DNA from: Vicia villosa
Taxonomy: Eukaryota; Streptophyta; Magnoliopsida; Fabales; Fabaceae
DNA: 64,000 nt
Direction of reading: 5' to 3'
Assembly: GCF_029867415.1 (NCBI RefSeq)
Contig: NC_081182.1
Span: 15,002,497-15,066,496, forward strand
Shown here in pieces: positions 10,826 through 21,467 of this stretch (its first letter is position 1; each line of letters starts with the position of its first letter). The notes below the pieces were generated by a model, which was not told the origin of the DNA, searched no databases, and worked only from the letters and a program-made list of their open reading frames with translations. The position numbers and the translations under genes were made by a program.

Positions 10826-11877
10826 ATGCCTAGTAGCTAGGCCTGCTCCGATTCAAGCATACAATAAGTTGCACACAAGATTCGCCTAAACTGAACATCA
10901 TGTCCATGTTTGCCCTGTCAGTGCTACTCAGAAGTACACAGGATTGCCTAAACTAGGTGACCATGCCAGGTTTGCCCTGTCAGTACTCTCACTAGTACAC
11001 AGGATTCGCCTATACTGGGTGTCATGCCAGGTTTGCCCTGTCAGTACTTCACACACAATACAATCAGAAAATAAGGCATATCAACATAACATAATACATA
11101 ATGCACCATATACCTGAATCAACATTTTCATGATCATACACAATCATAACATTTTCCAATATAATGCATCTCTTCCACGTGCATACATGCAACTAGTATA
11201 TGAGTGATCATAACATGGTATTATGCATTTTCCAACACACCTCATAAGTCTTAGAAGACTAGGGAGGCATCAGGTTCCCTAAACGGAACGAAACTGCACT
11301 CCGGGGGAATATAACATACATATTTCACCCAACAAAGCTCACTAAGCGGGGTCCCTACACTCTCAAATCAAACATTCTGGTTTGGGGACCAATTTTATTA
11401 GATAGTACATCTAAATAGCTTTCCAACGATATAAACTTTACGTCATTCTGATACCCTAGGCGAAAGTTATGAATATTTGAAGTTAGAATTTTCTCCTTCA
11501 GACCCTGCTGTACCCGGGTACCCTCTATGCCGTACACGGTTACACCCCCTAAAATTAGCCTATTTACACCTCTATTTGAGATGTACCCGGGTACTCTCTA
11601 TGCATGCTGTACCCGGTTACACCTGTGCAGAATGCAGAAAAACTTGCATTTTCACACACCAGTCCCAATTTCTTCCAATTCATAACCACACAATTTTCCA
11701 ATTGACATCCAAACATGTTCACACACCAATATAGCATGATTTTTAATAGAAGGAGCATAAATTAACAACATGCAATAGCAATTATCACTAAAATCCACAA
11801 AACTCCAATTTCATGCAAAATCCCTCTCTTGGAACAATGTTTTTCTGGTTTCAAAACCTAATCCGATATGTCCTTAT

Positions 11878-11886
11878 CTCTCTCTC

Positions 11887-11918
<32 letters not shown>
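11878..11918. repeat. TC microsatellite
   Basis: (TC)n interrupted once by a CAC, about 40 bases. Confidence 0.95.
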
Positions 11919-11925
<7 letters not shown>

Positions 11926-12029
11926 ATCTTTCTTCGTTTTCTAATTTCTCAGATCTGAATTTCTACCTCCTCTTTATTTTAACAAGTGTTTTTTGTGAAA
12001 TTAACATATCATGAAGAGATGGCTCCTAA

Positions 12030-12170
12030 AATAAGTGTGAACGCACGAGTAACACACCAATACGTGTGAATGCACGGGTTACCAAGCCAAAATCTGTGTG
12101 AACACACAGGTAACACACTAGTATCATGTGAACACACGGATAACCAGACCAAAATCCTTGTGAACGCCCA
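12030..12170. repeat. cluster of Helitron-3'-end-like hairpins
   Basis: Several tandem copies of a unit like GTGTGAACRCACRGGTAACAC occur here: a short hairpin (GTGTG...CACAC), then about ten bases, and in one copy CACTAGT at 12115-12121. A hairpin followed by CTRR(T) is the form of a Helitron 3' terminus. A diverged copy lies at about 12485-12560. Confidence 0.45.
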
Positions 12171-12705
12171 TATTATTACATATTTTTTACAATTAAAGAA
12201 AATAAAAGTAAATATATTTAAAATAGTGTATGAATCCAAACACGAGAAAAATATGTTGTTTTTTAATTGCTCATGTGTCTAATATTTTTATTTTACAATT
12301 ATTTTTAATTTAATATACAATTAAGATATTATATGATTAATTAAAATATATATTATTGATGTCGATAAAATTTTGTTTTTATTTTTAAAATATGTTTTTC
12401 TTTTAGAAAGAATAAACTACGTACTTTGGTAAAACTATTTTGTTTTTCTTATTTACACTTTTATTAAATTTTGAAAACAAAAGCGTGCATAGCACACCGG
12501 TACCCGTGCGGACGCACTGCTAACCATATTAAAATCTGCGCAAACGCACGAGTTTAATATATGAAATGTTAAAATATATATTATTGACATGTAAAACAAT
12601 TTTAGTACAACCATTTTATTTTATTTTCAAAATATGTCCATCCTTTTATATTTAAATAGAAAAACATATTTTTAATTCAAATATGTCTTTCTCATATTTA
12701 AATAT

Positions 12706-12710
<5 letters not shown>

Positions 12711-12785
<75 letters not shown>
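12711..12785. repeat. TA microsatellite
   Basis: Uninterrupted (TA)n, about 37 units, directly next to the left end of the MITE-like repeat at 12787. Confidence 0.97.
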
Positions 12786-12786
<1 letters not shown>

Positions 12787-12788
<2 letters not shown>

Positions 12789-13311
12789 GGCTAAATATGT
12801 TTCTGGTTCCTAAAAATTATTAGATTTTGTTTTTGATTCCTATAAAAAAATGTAATGTTTTAGTTCATATAAAATTATTATGCACGATATTTTAGTTTCC
12901 GCTGTTAAACCAATGTGTATTTTCGAATAATTATTTTGGAGACATGTTTAAAATATTATAAATAGTTCTTTGAAAAAAAAATTAAAATTTTGATTTTGAA
13001 GTCGTTATTTTTATTACTTTTATCATTATCTTTTAAAAATTAAAAAAATTCAAATTTAATTCTTCTCATTTTTATAAAATTCTAAAATTTGATAAATAAA
13101 TATTTTGCACTATTTTAAACATGAATGAAAAATTTATTCCAAAATTTAAAAGTTAAAGGGTAATTAAACAATTTTTAAAATTTTAGAAAATAACAGAGAC
13201 TAAAACCGCATGGATAAAAATTTTGTAGGAACAAAAATATGTTATTTTTTTAATAAAGACAAAAATAAAATTTAAAATATTTATAAGGAGAAAAACATAT
13301 TTTATCCTATA
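12787..13311. mobile_element. MITE-like legume repeat
   Basis: The left end AGGGCTAAATATGTTTCTGG and the right end (inverse of AAAACATATTTTATCCT) form a long imperfect inverted repeat. The phrase TAAATATGTTTTTGGTYCCT is one I know as a very common non-coding repeat family in legume genomes. The TA-rich flank prevents recognition of a target duplication. No coding capacity. Confidence 0.55.
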
Positions 13312-13607
13312 TATTACCATTGGATTAAAAAAATAATTAAATGACATTTAAGTTATAGTTATGAATATAATTAAGAATGCAACATTTGTTATGTAAAATT
13401 TAATAAAAATATAACATTAAATTTAATTCTTATAGATTATTTTCTTTTTTATGAGATTTGTATTTAATAGTTTTTCTTACGAATATTTATTTTTAAAACA
13501 TATACATTCATTTTTCATCTGAATTTTTTTTGTTGTTAATTAATAATTAGTATTTTATAATTTGTTTAAAATTTTATGATAAGCTAGTTATAAATACGCA
13601 CTCAAAA

Positions 13608-13642
13608 TCTATATCCGTGCAAATTCACGGGTATCTCACTAG
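13608..13642 (+). mobile_element. Helitron-like 3' terminus
   Basis: CCGTG-CAAATT-CACGG forms a 5-bp-stem hairpin followed by GTATCT and CACTAG|T. A hairpin about ten bases before CTAG, with T following, is the diagnostic 3' end of Helitrons. The 5' TC end was not identified, so the extent of the element is unknown. It lies about 270 bp upstream of the TATA box of the first DEFL gene. Confidence 0.5.
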
Positions 13643-13906
13643 TTATAATATTAAATTAAAATAATAGAACAATCGAAAAGTCTAATTAAATCCTTATAAA
13701 AGCTTATGTGGCAGTATTATATAAAAAGAAACATAGGGTAGGAAAATATATTTGACAGGTATCTCTTTTCTCAAATTTTATAAGTGATATCAATCGGTAA
13801 AACTTTCCCACACGGTTTTAACCAACTTATTTTTATCAAAATGTCTTCTTCTTAGGCAAAGCCACATCAATCAATTCATTTTCTCAATTAAGGAAACACA
13901 GAGTGC

Positions 13907-13914
13907 TATAAATT
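13907..13914 (+). promoter_or_regulatory. TATA box and conserved promoter of DEFL copy 1
   Basis: TATAAATT lies 69 bases before the ATG. The preceding block (from about 13830: TTTATCAAAATGTCTTCTTC, later TTCTCAATTAAGGAAACA) and the following TTGGAGTGATRTGAAGCCAA are conserved in all five DEFL loci of the window. Conservation of a promoter across copies whose mature peptides diverge suggests shared expression. Confidence 0.8.
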
Positions 13915-13982
13915 GGAGTGATGTGAAGCCAATTTAAATCCATGCAAAACAAGAAAAGAGATAAGAATAAGAATATAGTGGT

Positions 13983-14309
13983 ATGGCAAAAACTAGTGCT
14001 TCATTTGTTCTAGCTGTCCTTGTAGTAGCAATATTTCTGAATGGCTATAAAGCTGCTGAGAGTTTAGAAAGCGGTAATCAACCTAAGAAAGGTGAAGCTA
14101 ATATATTTAAGTATTGTTCTAATAAGTTTAAATTCATGTTTCTTTTTATCTTTGTAACTTTGTGCATTGTTTCCATAATTGCAGCAGGACTAGACTCAGG
14201 TAATTGCGTTGGGCCGGTAGAATGTACGAGTGTAAGGTGTTCCGCATTTTGTTGGAAAAGAGGCATTTCTGGTGGCTATTGTGCAACGCCATTTGAGTGT
14301 TGTTGTTGA
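13983..14309 (+). CDS. secreted defensin-like (DEFL) cysteine-rich peptide, copy 1
   Basis: Two exons: 13983-14091 and 14185-14309, with a 93-bp phase-1 GT-AG intron ending TTGCAG|CAGG. Exon 1 encodes a signal peptide (MAKTSASFVLAVLVVAIFLN) and a short acidic/basic propeptide. Exon 2 encodes the mature part with eight cysteines spaced C-x5-C-x4-C-x3-C-x9-C-x5-C-C-C, ending at the stop. The CxxxC, GYC and CxC elements are those of the cysteine-stabilised alpha-beta fold of plant defensin-like/LCR peptides. The product should be secreted, of about 65 residues when spliced. Such peptides serve in defence, reproduction or nodules; the sequence does not say which. Exon 1 is nearly invariant between copies while the mature part varies. 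Unlike its relatives, this copy has no stop codon in the intron, so an unspliced frame is also open. It is not an albumin-1 or a typical four- or six-cysteine nodule peptide by spacing. Confidence 0.8.
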   Translation: MAKTSASFVLAVLVVAIFLNGYKAAESLESGNQPKKGEANIFKYCSNKFKFMFLFIFVTLCIVSIIAAGLDSGNCVGPVECTSVRCSAFCWKRGISGGYCATPFECCC

Positions 14310-15059
14310 GGAGTTAAGAGATCTATGTTTGATAAAACTATACATTCTATATTAAGAATTGCCAGTAAAAAAGTGAAATATCCTACCACTTATCCAGACG
14401 ATTTTACATATATGTTTAGACTAAAATAATCTTGACGGTTGTGTAACGTGATATGAAAGTATACATAATCAAACAACTAATAAACAAAGGAAGAGATTAT
14501 GCGCACAAACATATAGGTTTTAAGGCATATATATAACATAATGTATTTTCAATAATATTATTTGTAGTTTACAAACTTGACTTTTCTTCGTATATGAATT
14601 GATTGGAATAAATTCACCTTTAGAGAGAATTTGCTTAAGTGGAGGTGTTAATTGTTGACCCTATGGTGCCTCTTGTCCCATTTGTGAGGAAACGATAGAG
14701 TTAAATTCTCTCTCTCTTTTTCTTTTTCTTTTTTTAAATACTTGTGATCTTGTTTTTTCTATCTGCTATAAGATCTTTAATTGGTTGGCTTAGTAGATGG
14801 TTATGCTTAGTGATCCTAGGTTCCTTTTTGAGTTTTTTTCTAATTTTAAGTGGTAGAGCAAAGAGTATTGGTTGTTATGCTATGATTTGATATGCGGTTG
14901 TTTGGTCCAATTAGATTGATGAAAATGTCACAATTTTTATGGGTCTTTAACAAACATTAGAGAGGTGGAGGAGTGTTTTTATGGTGTGGTTCTTGAATTG
15001 GTTTTAAGGTAGATAAATGAGTAATTGAAGAGTCCTAATTTATGGTGGAGTCTGGGGTG
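14310..15059. repeat. downstream segment shared by DEFL copies 1, 2 and 3
   Basis: Non-coding DNA after copy 1 reappears after copies 2 (about 22060-22850) and 3 (about 35200-36020). Shared landmarks include AGAGATTATGCGCACAAA, TATATAACATAATGTATTTT and TTGTTAACCCTAATGATGCC-like text. So the duplication unit was larger than the gene. No gene seen. Confidence 0.7.
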
Positions 15060-15350
15060 ATGATAATAAAGCAGAAATCAAATGATATGTCGACTCTGAT
15101 TATGTAGGTTATATGAATTCCGAAAAATTTATTTCTGGATATGTTTTCACTATGTTTGGCACAACAATCAGTTGAAAAGCGACTCTTCAGAAGATTGTTT
15201 CCTTATTAACCAATGACCCGAAATATATTTCCTTCATAGAAGCTATAAAAGAAGCATTATGGCTTTAAGATTTTGCTAAGGAGCTAAAACTTCAAAGTTG
15301 GGTCATTACTGTTAAATGTAATAGTCAAAGTGTCATACATTTGTCGAAGA
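15060..15350 (+). pseudogene. decayed copia RNase H fragment
   Basis: Reading through stops gives YVDSDYVGYMNSEKFISGY and later FTMFGTTIS, EAIKEALWL and KELKLQS, which parallel the RNase H of the intact copia element at 58.7-63.6 kb (YVDSDYAGCMDSRKSISGY, FTMFGTAIS, EAVKEALWL). Only the C-terminal part of the polyprotein remains, with several stops. It is an old relic of the same or a closely related Tnt1-like family. Confidence 0.75.
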
Positions 15351-15354
15351 ATTC

Positions 15355-15600
15355 ATATATTACTAGCGTAAAAAAGTTTCATAAAGACGATGTTACTAGC
15401 GTTTGCTTTTTAATCTATTTTTTAGCTTCATTTTATGATCTCTTTTGGCAGACGCTACTTAGTATTGGCCAGACGCCACTACTAGCTTTAAGGATGGAGA
15501 CGTCAGCCTCTACACTAACACTAAATCGATGCTAACAAACCACTAGCGTCCATTTTTTGCTGACGTTTCTGAGCATTTTTCTCGTAATGATAGATTTAAG
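15355..15600. mobile_element. probable CACTA-type MITE remnant
   Basis: The right end, read inverted, is CATTACGAGAAAAATGCTCAG, one base from a CACTA-type terminus. The body repeats ACTAGCGT/GACGCTAC/GACGTC words. No left terminus or target duplication is clear. Confidence 0.35.
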
Positions 15601-15699
15601 AAATCTCAACGTGCATATTAACCAAACAAAGGACAATCAACCACACACTAGTATTTCTAATCATCATTAAATAGTTGTCTACAACTGTCATCTAGATAC

Positions 15700-16520
15700 C
15701 AAAGCTGAGATTAATGTTAAAAGCAAAATTGAAAATCAAAACACCTTTACACTATTTAATGAAGAATTAATGGAGCTGTTATCGGAGGTTTCTTTGGATA
15801 GAGAGGTCAAAAACGGGTACGAGTGTAAGATGTTGGGAGATGGCGGTTTCTCTGTTCAGTCTTGTTACGAGTTATTCTTGGATGCAGAATATGCTGGGTT
15901 TGCTTGTCAGGATGATACCGCAAGGGTGCTGGCTGCTATGTGGAAGATTGAAGCTCCTCCTAAAATGCTTTTTTTTAGTTGGAGAGTATTACTTAAGAGA
16001 ATTGCTACAGAAGATCAACTTATAAGACGCAACATATTGTCGGTAAGTAACAATCCTTATTGTGTTTTCTGTTTGTTGCAAGAAGAATCTATTGCCCACA
16101 TCTTTGGATTATGTTCTTTTGCGGATAGCATTTGGCGTAGAGTGTTGATTTGGTTAGAACCTTTTGAAGAGATGAATTTAGAGGAATTCAAGTCTTTTTT
16201 CTTCTTTATTGAGAAAATTAAGGATGCATTGAACAGGAAAGTAGTTGCTGTTATTTGGTTAGTTACAATATAGAGTATTTGGCTTTCTAGAAATGACTTC
16301 ATATTCAACAACATAAACCCTACTTTTGATGATTGTATGTCAGCTTTTATATTTAGATAGTGGATTTGGTTATCGTCGTGTAATCCTTTATTATCAGGTT
16401 GTGATTTTTATACTTGGAATATTTTTCCTTTCCTTTGTTTTGGGAGGTAGAGGTTTTCCGTTTTGTTTCTTTGGTTGAGTAGCCTTCTACTCGATTTAAT
16501 AGATATCTTGCCTATTAAAA
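15700..16520 (+). pseudogene. L1-type LINE 3' fragment with zf-RVT domain
   Basis: A 167-codon open stretch (15770-16273) encodes the zinc-binding region found at the end of plant LINE reverse transcriptases (zf-RVT): MWKIEAPPKMLFFSWRVLLK followed by RIATEDQL, then CVFCLLQEESIAHIFGLC, a C-x2-C...H...C motif. The 3' part continues out of frame to CTATTAAAAAAATAC, a short A-tail at about 16515. The endonuclease and reverse-transcriptase catalytic core are absent, so this is a 5'-truncated dead copy. Confidence 0.8.
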
Positions 16521-16539
16521 AAATACACCTTTACACTCT

Positions 16540-17130
16540 TTTTGATTTTTTAATTTTTAAAATTCTAAAATTGAAAATAATTTTGGAAAACTGTGTTTAA
16601 AAAGAAGAAATCTAAACAAGTTTTTTCTAAAACAAATTTTAAAACTCAAAAATAGTTTTTAAAACTTAACGAAACAAACCCTTAAAAATTATGTAGAAGG
16701 AAACAATGATTCATAAAGATAGAGATATCAACCTTAATAGTTAATATGAAAAACAAGGATACCAACTTCAAGGTTTCTTATGCAATGAAAAATGCAGTGA
16801 CGAATGCATGTATATAATTATGTAGAAGAAACAATGATAATTCGAAAAGAATGAAATATTCCGTAACTAATTAAGTTTTATTTAAGTCTTCTAATATCAA
16901 TCAATTGGTAAATTAATTAGCCTTCACATTTGGCACCATGCATATGCATGCTTTCTACACGGTTTTAACTTTTAACAAACTTTCATTTATCAAAATGTCT
17001 TCTTCTCACGCAAAGTCTCATTAATTAATTCATTTTCTCATTTAAGAAAACATGTAGTGCTATAAATTGGAGTGATATGAAGCCAACTTTATTCCATTCC
17101 AAATAATAATATTCATTAGAAGTAAAAAGT
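16540..17130 (+). pseudogene. DEFL locus relic: promoter without coding exons
   Basis: From 16980 this matches the conserved DEFL promoter (TTTATCAAAATGTCTTCTTC, TATAAATT at 17061-17068, GGAGTGATATGAAGCCAA). After AGAAGTAAAAAGTG the expected ATGGC and signal-peptide exon are missing, and LINE sequence begins about 30 bases later. The upstream part (16540-16720) matches 57798-57940 at the other relic. The gene was lost, perhaps by deletion accompanying LINE insertion. Confidence 0.7.
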
Positions 17131-17159
17131 GTTTGAGTTTAAATGTTAGTGACTAATTT

Positions 17160-18830
17160 TTTTTATAAGCAAGAGATATATTGATTAGAGAACAGAAGTT
17201 CTCGAAACGAAATACAAAGACAACTCGAGCACAAAGCCGAGCAGAAAATTACACGCTAATTGCGATTTACGACAAGTAAAAATAGACAACTCGAGCATAA
17301 AGCCGAGCAGAAAATTACACGCTAATTGCGATTTACGACAAGTAAAAATAAGGATTTCTACTAAATTCATAAAAAGTACAATTGGGTTGCATAATTTTCC
17401 CAACAAAAGACCACCACCAAACCAACGCTTTGACGCCCCACACTATATTGGAGATATTCCACATGTCATTCCTAAAAATTATACTGTTTCTTGCCGTCCA
17501 CAAATACCAATAAACTGCTAGCCACACCACTCCTTCCTTTCCCTTTCTAACCTTGTTTTTCTTGCCTTCTAAGCACCAATACAAAAAGATCTCCTTTAAG
17601 TTGCCCTTCTTATAGTCATCCATGCCCAACCACTCAGCTACATCCTTCCATACAAAATCTGAGGCTTGACAAAACAATAAACAGTGGAGCACAGTTTCTT
17701 CGTTCTCTCCATAGAAAACGCACAAAGAATTCGAGATAAGCAAAATACCTTTTTTTACAGAGAGCTTCTCTCGTCGGAAGTTTGTTGACGAAACTTCTCC
17801 AACCAAACACTTTAATTTTTAAAGGAACGTCGGTCTTCCACAGCATTTTGAACGTCGTGTCGTGTCTGCCCGAAGGACCGTAAGGAGTCTTCTCCCTGGC
17901 TAGAATTTCCGCACAAGATTTTATAGAGAAAGAACTGTCCTTCTCAGCGAACCAAAGCACATGATCGGCACAGTCATGGATCGGACATTCAGTCCCCAAC
18001 ATCTACTGTAGCAGTAGCACAGTATCTGCTACCGCCTGGCTGCCACGGCTGGAACTTTGAGCACCAAAATCGGACCAGGCCCAGCTTCCATCATGACATC
18101 TGCCCATTGCAGCTACCGATGCTACCTGTAAAACAGAATCATAATAAACTGTAGGAAAGGCATCTTTTAGCACCCCCGATTGCGACCAATTTGAGTGCCA
18201 AAAATAAGTCCGGTATCCATTTCCCATCTCAACCTTGCAAGCTGAATTGAAAAAGTCAAAAGGTTTTTTTTTGTCTAAAGCTAATATATCGACCCACCAA
18301 GTAGAGCACGCTGCATCACCTTTAACTTTGCTTCCTCCTTGCACCACCCGAAGAATAATGTCCCCATATGTTGCCTTTAACACTTCGTACCATAACATCT
18401 CAGTTTCAACTAGAACTATCCATTTCCACTTATTTAGTAACGCCAAATTAAAGTCCTCTAAACTTCTAACACCCAGCCCTCCTTTCTCCTTTGGCAAACA
18501 AATCTCTTCCCATCTTGTCCAACGAATGCACCTTTTAGCTTCCCCCCCTCACAAAAAATTGCTTTGAATTCTTACCATTTCCTTAATCACTCTCTTAGGT
18601 GCTTTGTAGAAAGAAAGAGTAAAGATCGCCATACTACCTAACATCGACTTGATAAGCGTAAGTCTTCCTCCTATGCTAAGAAGTCTTCCTTTCTAAGAAG
18701 CCAAATTCTTCCTCATTTTTACTATAATCGGTTCCCAAGTAGCGGCTCTCCTAGGATTGCTACCAATACGGATACCCAAAAATGTGAATTCCTTATCCTC
18801 CCTTCTACACGCTAAGAAATTCATTGTTTT
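17160..18830 (-). pseudogene. 5'-truncated L1-type LINE (RT C-terminus and zf-RVT)
   Basis: From right to left on the minus strand: an RT thumb-like region (GGRLTLIKSMLGSMAIFTLS, about 18650), then KEKGGLGVRSLEDFNLALLN, KWKW (18490-18430), a typical plant LINE motif, a region ending VADTVLLLQ, then the zf-RVT part (KMLWKTDVPLKIKVFGWRSF, about 17850; CVFYGENEETVLHCLLFC, about 17710) and the C-terminus WWSFVGKIMQPNCTFYEFSR. There is one in-frame TAG (18003-18005) and a frameshift near 17800. The tail ends in TTATAAAAAAAAT near 17160. A tandem repeat of about 75 bp (17215-17346; CAACTCGAGCAYAAAGCCGA) marks its 3' UTR. Catalytic RT YADD and endonuclease lie outside the retained part. Confidence 0.85.
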
Positions 18831-19565
18831 AAAGTGTGTATGATTTAGACAAAATTCATTGTTTGAATAAAAAATTGAAAAAATTATTTAAATGATAGAA
18901 ATTTATATAGTGTTTTATCTAAGTTCAATTTAATGATATTGAAGAGCACATAAAATCAAACAATTTAAATTTTCTCTCCTAATCTATAGAATGTGAATGT
19001 CAAATTGATAACTATTATTATTTTAAAATTTTCAAGTTCGTTCTCATATTTTTCAAAATTATAAAATTGACCATCAAATTTTTTTTAAAAAAATTGTAAA
19101 TTGGTCTTTAACAATTTTCCAATTTTACAATTTAGTCCATAGAATGATTTTAAAATTATAAATTGGTCCATATTGTATATATTTTAAATTTGATCCAAAA
19201 AATTTAGAATTTATGAAAATGACCCAAAATATATAGCAATGAATTATTTTATTCCTTTACCCAAACAAAGCAATTAAAAAATAAATAAGTCAAATAATTT
19301 GAGTCGGTTAGGATTTTATATTTCATAAAAATTTCCTATTACCATATATTAATGAGCGAATATAATAATTTGAGGAAACTTAAATGATTTTTAAAAAATT
19401 CAATATTTGGATAAAAAATATGTAGAATTGTTAAAATGATGGAATTCTATGAAATATTTTAATAATCTTTAAAAGACACCAAAAATTAAAGAAGTTCAAA
19501 TTCTTCTCATACTCCATAGAATTTGAATATCAAATAGACTAATATTATTATCTTAATTTTGCAAA
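18831..19565. other. AT-rich spacer, no gene
   Basis: Low-complexity AT-rich DNA. The phrases TTTAAATTTTCTCTC...AATGTCAAATTGATAA (about 18960) and AATTTTCAAGTTCGTTCTCATA recur at 19500 and at the very end of the window (63910-64000), so this is an unclassified dispersed repeat, perhaps the preferred background of the LINEs. Confidence 0.4.
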
Positions 19566-20815
19566 TTGGTCTTGGTATTAGAAGATTGGAAGACTTTAAT
19601 GTGGTGCTTCTTCTTAAGTGGAGATGGCGGATATTGGTTGATTCAAACTCTTTATGGATGGATATATATATTGAAAGCACGGTACGTCGACATTAAGATT
19701 CGGGTAGCGGGAAAAGGCAGGAATGTTCATGAGTATACCTCTAAATCTCTATGGTGGTCGGATATTCTTTTACTTGCTAAAAAAATTCCGGAGGATTTTT
19801 TTTGTGAACAATTTAGATTTCAAAGTTGGTGATGATTTTACTACTTCCTTTTGGCTTTCTTCTTGGTTGAAAGAGGAAACTATTAGTTCTTTATTTCCTT
19901 CTCTTTTTGCTATTTCCCGTTTGCAGGATGCTTCCATTGCTAGCACGGGAGGTTGGATTAATGGGGAGTGGCATTGGAATGATTTTGGAAATCCGATTTT
20001 TCCGGATTCGGAGACAGGGGCAGCAGCGATGCTGCGTTTACTGTTGGGGCAGCAGCCCTCCGTATCGATGGTTTGCGCCGCGGACGTTCCGAGGTGGAGG
20101 AGGACGGAGGATTTTCGGTTTTCGCTTTCATCGTGTTACGGAGCGTTATGTGTTAGGTACACTCAATATGGCCCTCCTAATTGTTTTGATTTCGTGTGGG
20201 ATTATTTATGGAAGATTGAAGCCCCGTTAAAATGCAAAGCTTTTGAATGGAAGTGTTTTTTAAACAGAATTGCAACAAAGGACTTGCTTGTGCACCGGGA
20301 TATTTCTTTTGCCCCTTCTAATTTAGCTTGTGTTTTCTGTGATGGTTGTGCGGAATCTTCTTCCCATTATCTTCTTCTTTGTCAGAGGGTGAATGAGGTT
20401 TGGTTGCAAATTGCTAGTTGGATTGGTTTGTCGGACTATAAAGCGGGTGATTTTAAGGAGAGTTTTTGGAAATGGCATTTGTTTTGTAGAAGGAAGAATT
20501 TGAAAAAAGGGAAGGTGGGGTGCGTGTGGTTGACAACGATATGGAGTTTATGGGTTTTTAAAAACGGTATTATTTTCAAGGATTGGGTTTGGAATTCCCG
20601 GGATGCGGTTTGGGGGGTGAAAGCATTGTTATGGAGATGGGCTTTCATTGAGAATATTTCTCAACCCAATTGTAACTTTTATGAGTTTGACAAAAACTCT
20701 TTGTTATACTTTAGTTAGGTTTTAATTGATGGACAATTTTTTCCCGCGATTTCGACCGTTCTTTTGTAATCTTGTTTTGTAAACGTTTGTTCCATTTAAT
20801 ATATCTTGATTAAAA
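19566..20815 (+). pseudogene. 5'-truncated L1-type LINE with zf-RVT domain
   Basis: Begins abruptly within the motif equivalent to GLGVRSLEDFN (here LGIRRLEDFNVVLLL after shifting frame). A frame change occurs at the T8 run 19796-19803, after which 19723-20718 stays open to the natural stop. It encodes GDDFTTSFWLSSWL, DYLWKIEAPLKCKAFEWKCF, LNRIATKD and CVFCDGCAESSSHYLLLC, the zf-RVT cysteines, then WAFIENISQPNCNFYEFDKN at the C-terminus. The 3' UTR ends TATCTTGATTAAAAAAAA near 20819. It belongs to the same LINE group as 17160-18830 (opposite orientation). Dead for lack of endonuclease and RT core. Confidence 0.85.
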
Positions 20816-21299
20816 AAAATCATATAATCGTAGTATTATATAAATTATGTAGTTATCGTGTCTACTCTCTTTCATTCCCAATCCTATACAGTCTACCAAA
20901 TTTATCCATGTTCAAGCATATTTCCTTTTTTTTCAAAAATGTTGGTATATAAGACAAAATAATGCGATATACCAAATTTATCAATGTCCAAGCATGTTTC
21001 CTTTATCGATCTCCAAGCATATTTTCTTTTTTTTAAAAAAATGTTGATATATAAGACAAAATAATGCAACATATATAAACTAATTTTTCTTTTAAAACTC
21101 TTCTAAAATGGTGGAAATGAGGCAAATTAATTACAATATATATAAATTAGGTTCTCTTTTGAAACTCTTTTGAAATGGTAGTTTTGATACAAATTAATTG
21201 CAATATATACAAACAAGTTTTTCTATCACGTAACAAATTAAACTCTATTTATTTCTTCAAATAACAATCAATTGGTCACATTAATTAACTTAATTTTAT
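20816..21299. other. AT-rich upstream region of DEFL copy 2
   Basis: Contains tandem-like repeats of ATATATAAGACAAAATAATGC and TCTTTTRAAACTCTTYTRAAATGG, each two or three times. No gene. Confidence 0.45.
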
Positions 21300-21369
21300 C
21301 AAAATGTATTTTTCTCACGCAAAGCCACCTTAATTATTTTCTTTTTTCAATTAAGGAAATCATTGGTGT

Positions 21370-21377
21370 TATAAATT
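21370..21377 (+). promoter_or_regulatory. TATA box of DEFL copy 2
   Basis: TATAAATT lies 91 bases before the ATG, in the same conserved context (TTGGAGT...ATGAAGCCAATT) as copy 1. Confidence 0.75.
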
Positions 21378-21467
21378 GGAGTATTATGAAGCCAATTAAT
21401 TATATTCAATATTACCAAACAATATTATCGATAAGAAGAAGAAGAATAAAAAAATAAAAAAAGCTTT

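Larger units (their letters stand above)
7764..11870. repeat. decayed LTR-retrotransposon-like background, repeatedly hit by insertions
   Basis: Outside the inserted elements this stretch has no coding frames. It carries LTR-like text: GTAACACTCCG at the left, sixty-to-ninety-base near-repeats of the type GCCTACGTGGCACTAC, and a right part (11330-11500) with CTTTCCAACGATATAAACTTTACGTC, a phrase common in plant Ty3 leaders and LTRs read on the minus strand. CCAGGTTTGCCCTGTCAGTA recurs three times between 10900 and 11050. No paired ends or target duplication could be found, so class and borders are uncertain. Confidence 0.35.

Noticed and set aside
13983..14309. Reading DEFL copy 1 as a single unspliced 108-residue protein
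   Set aside because: The intron is conserved in position with copies 2 and 3, where it contains stops; GT and CAG sites and phase agree. I keep the two-exon model and list intron retention only as a finding.
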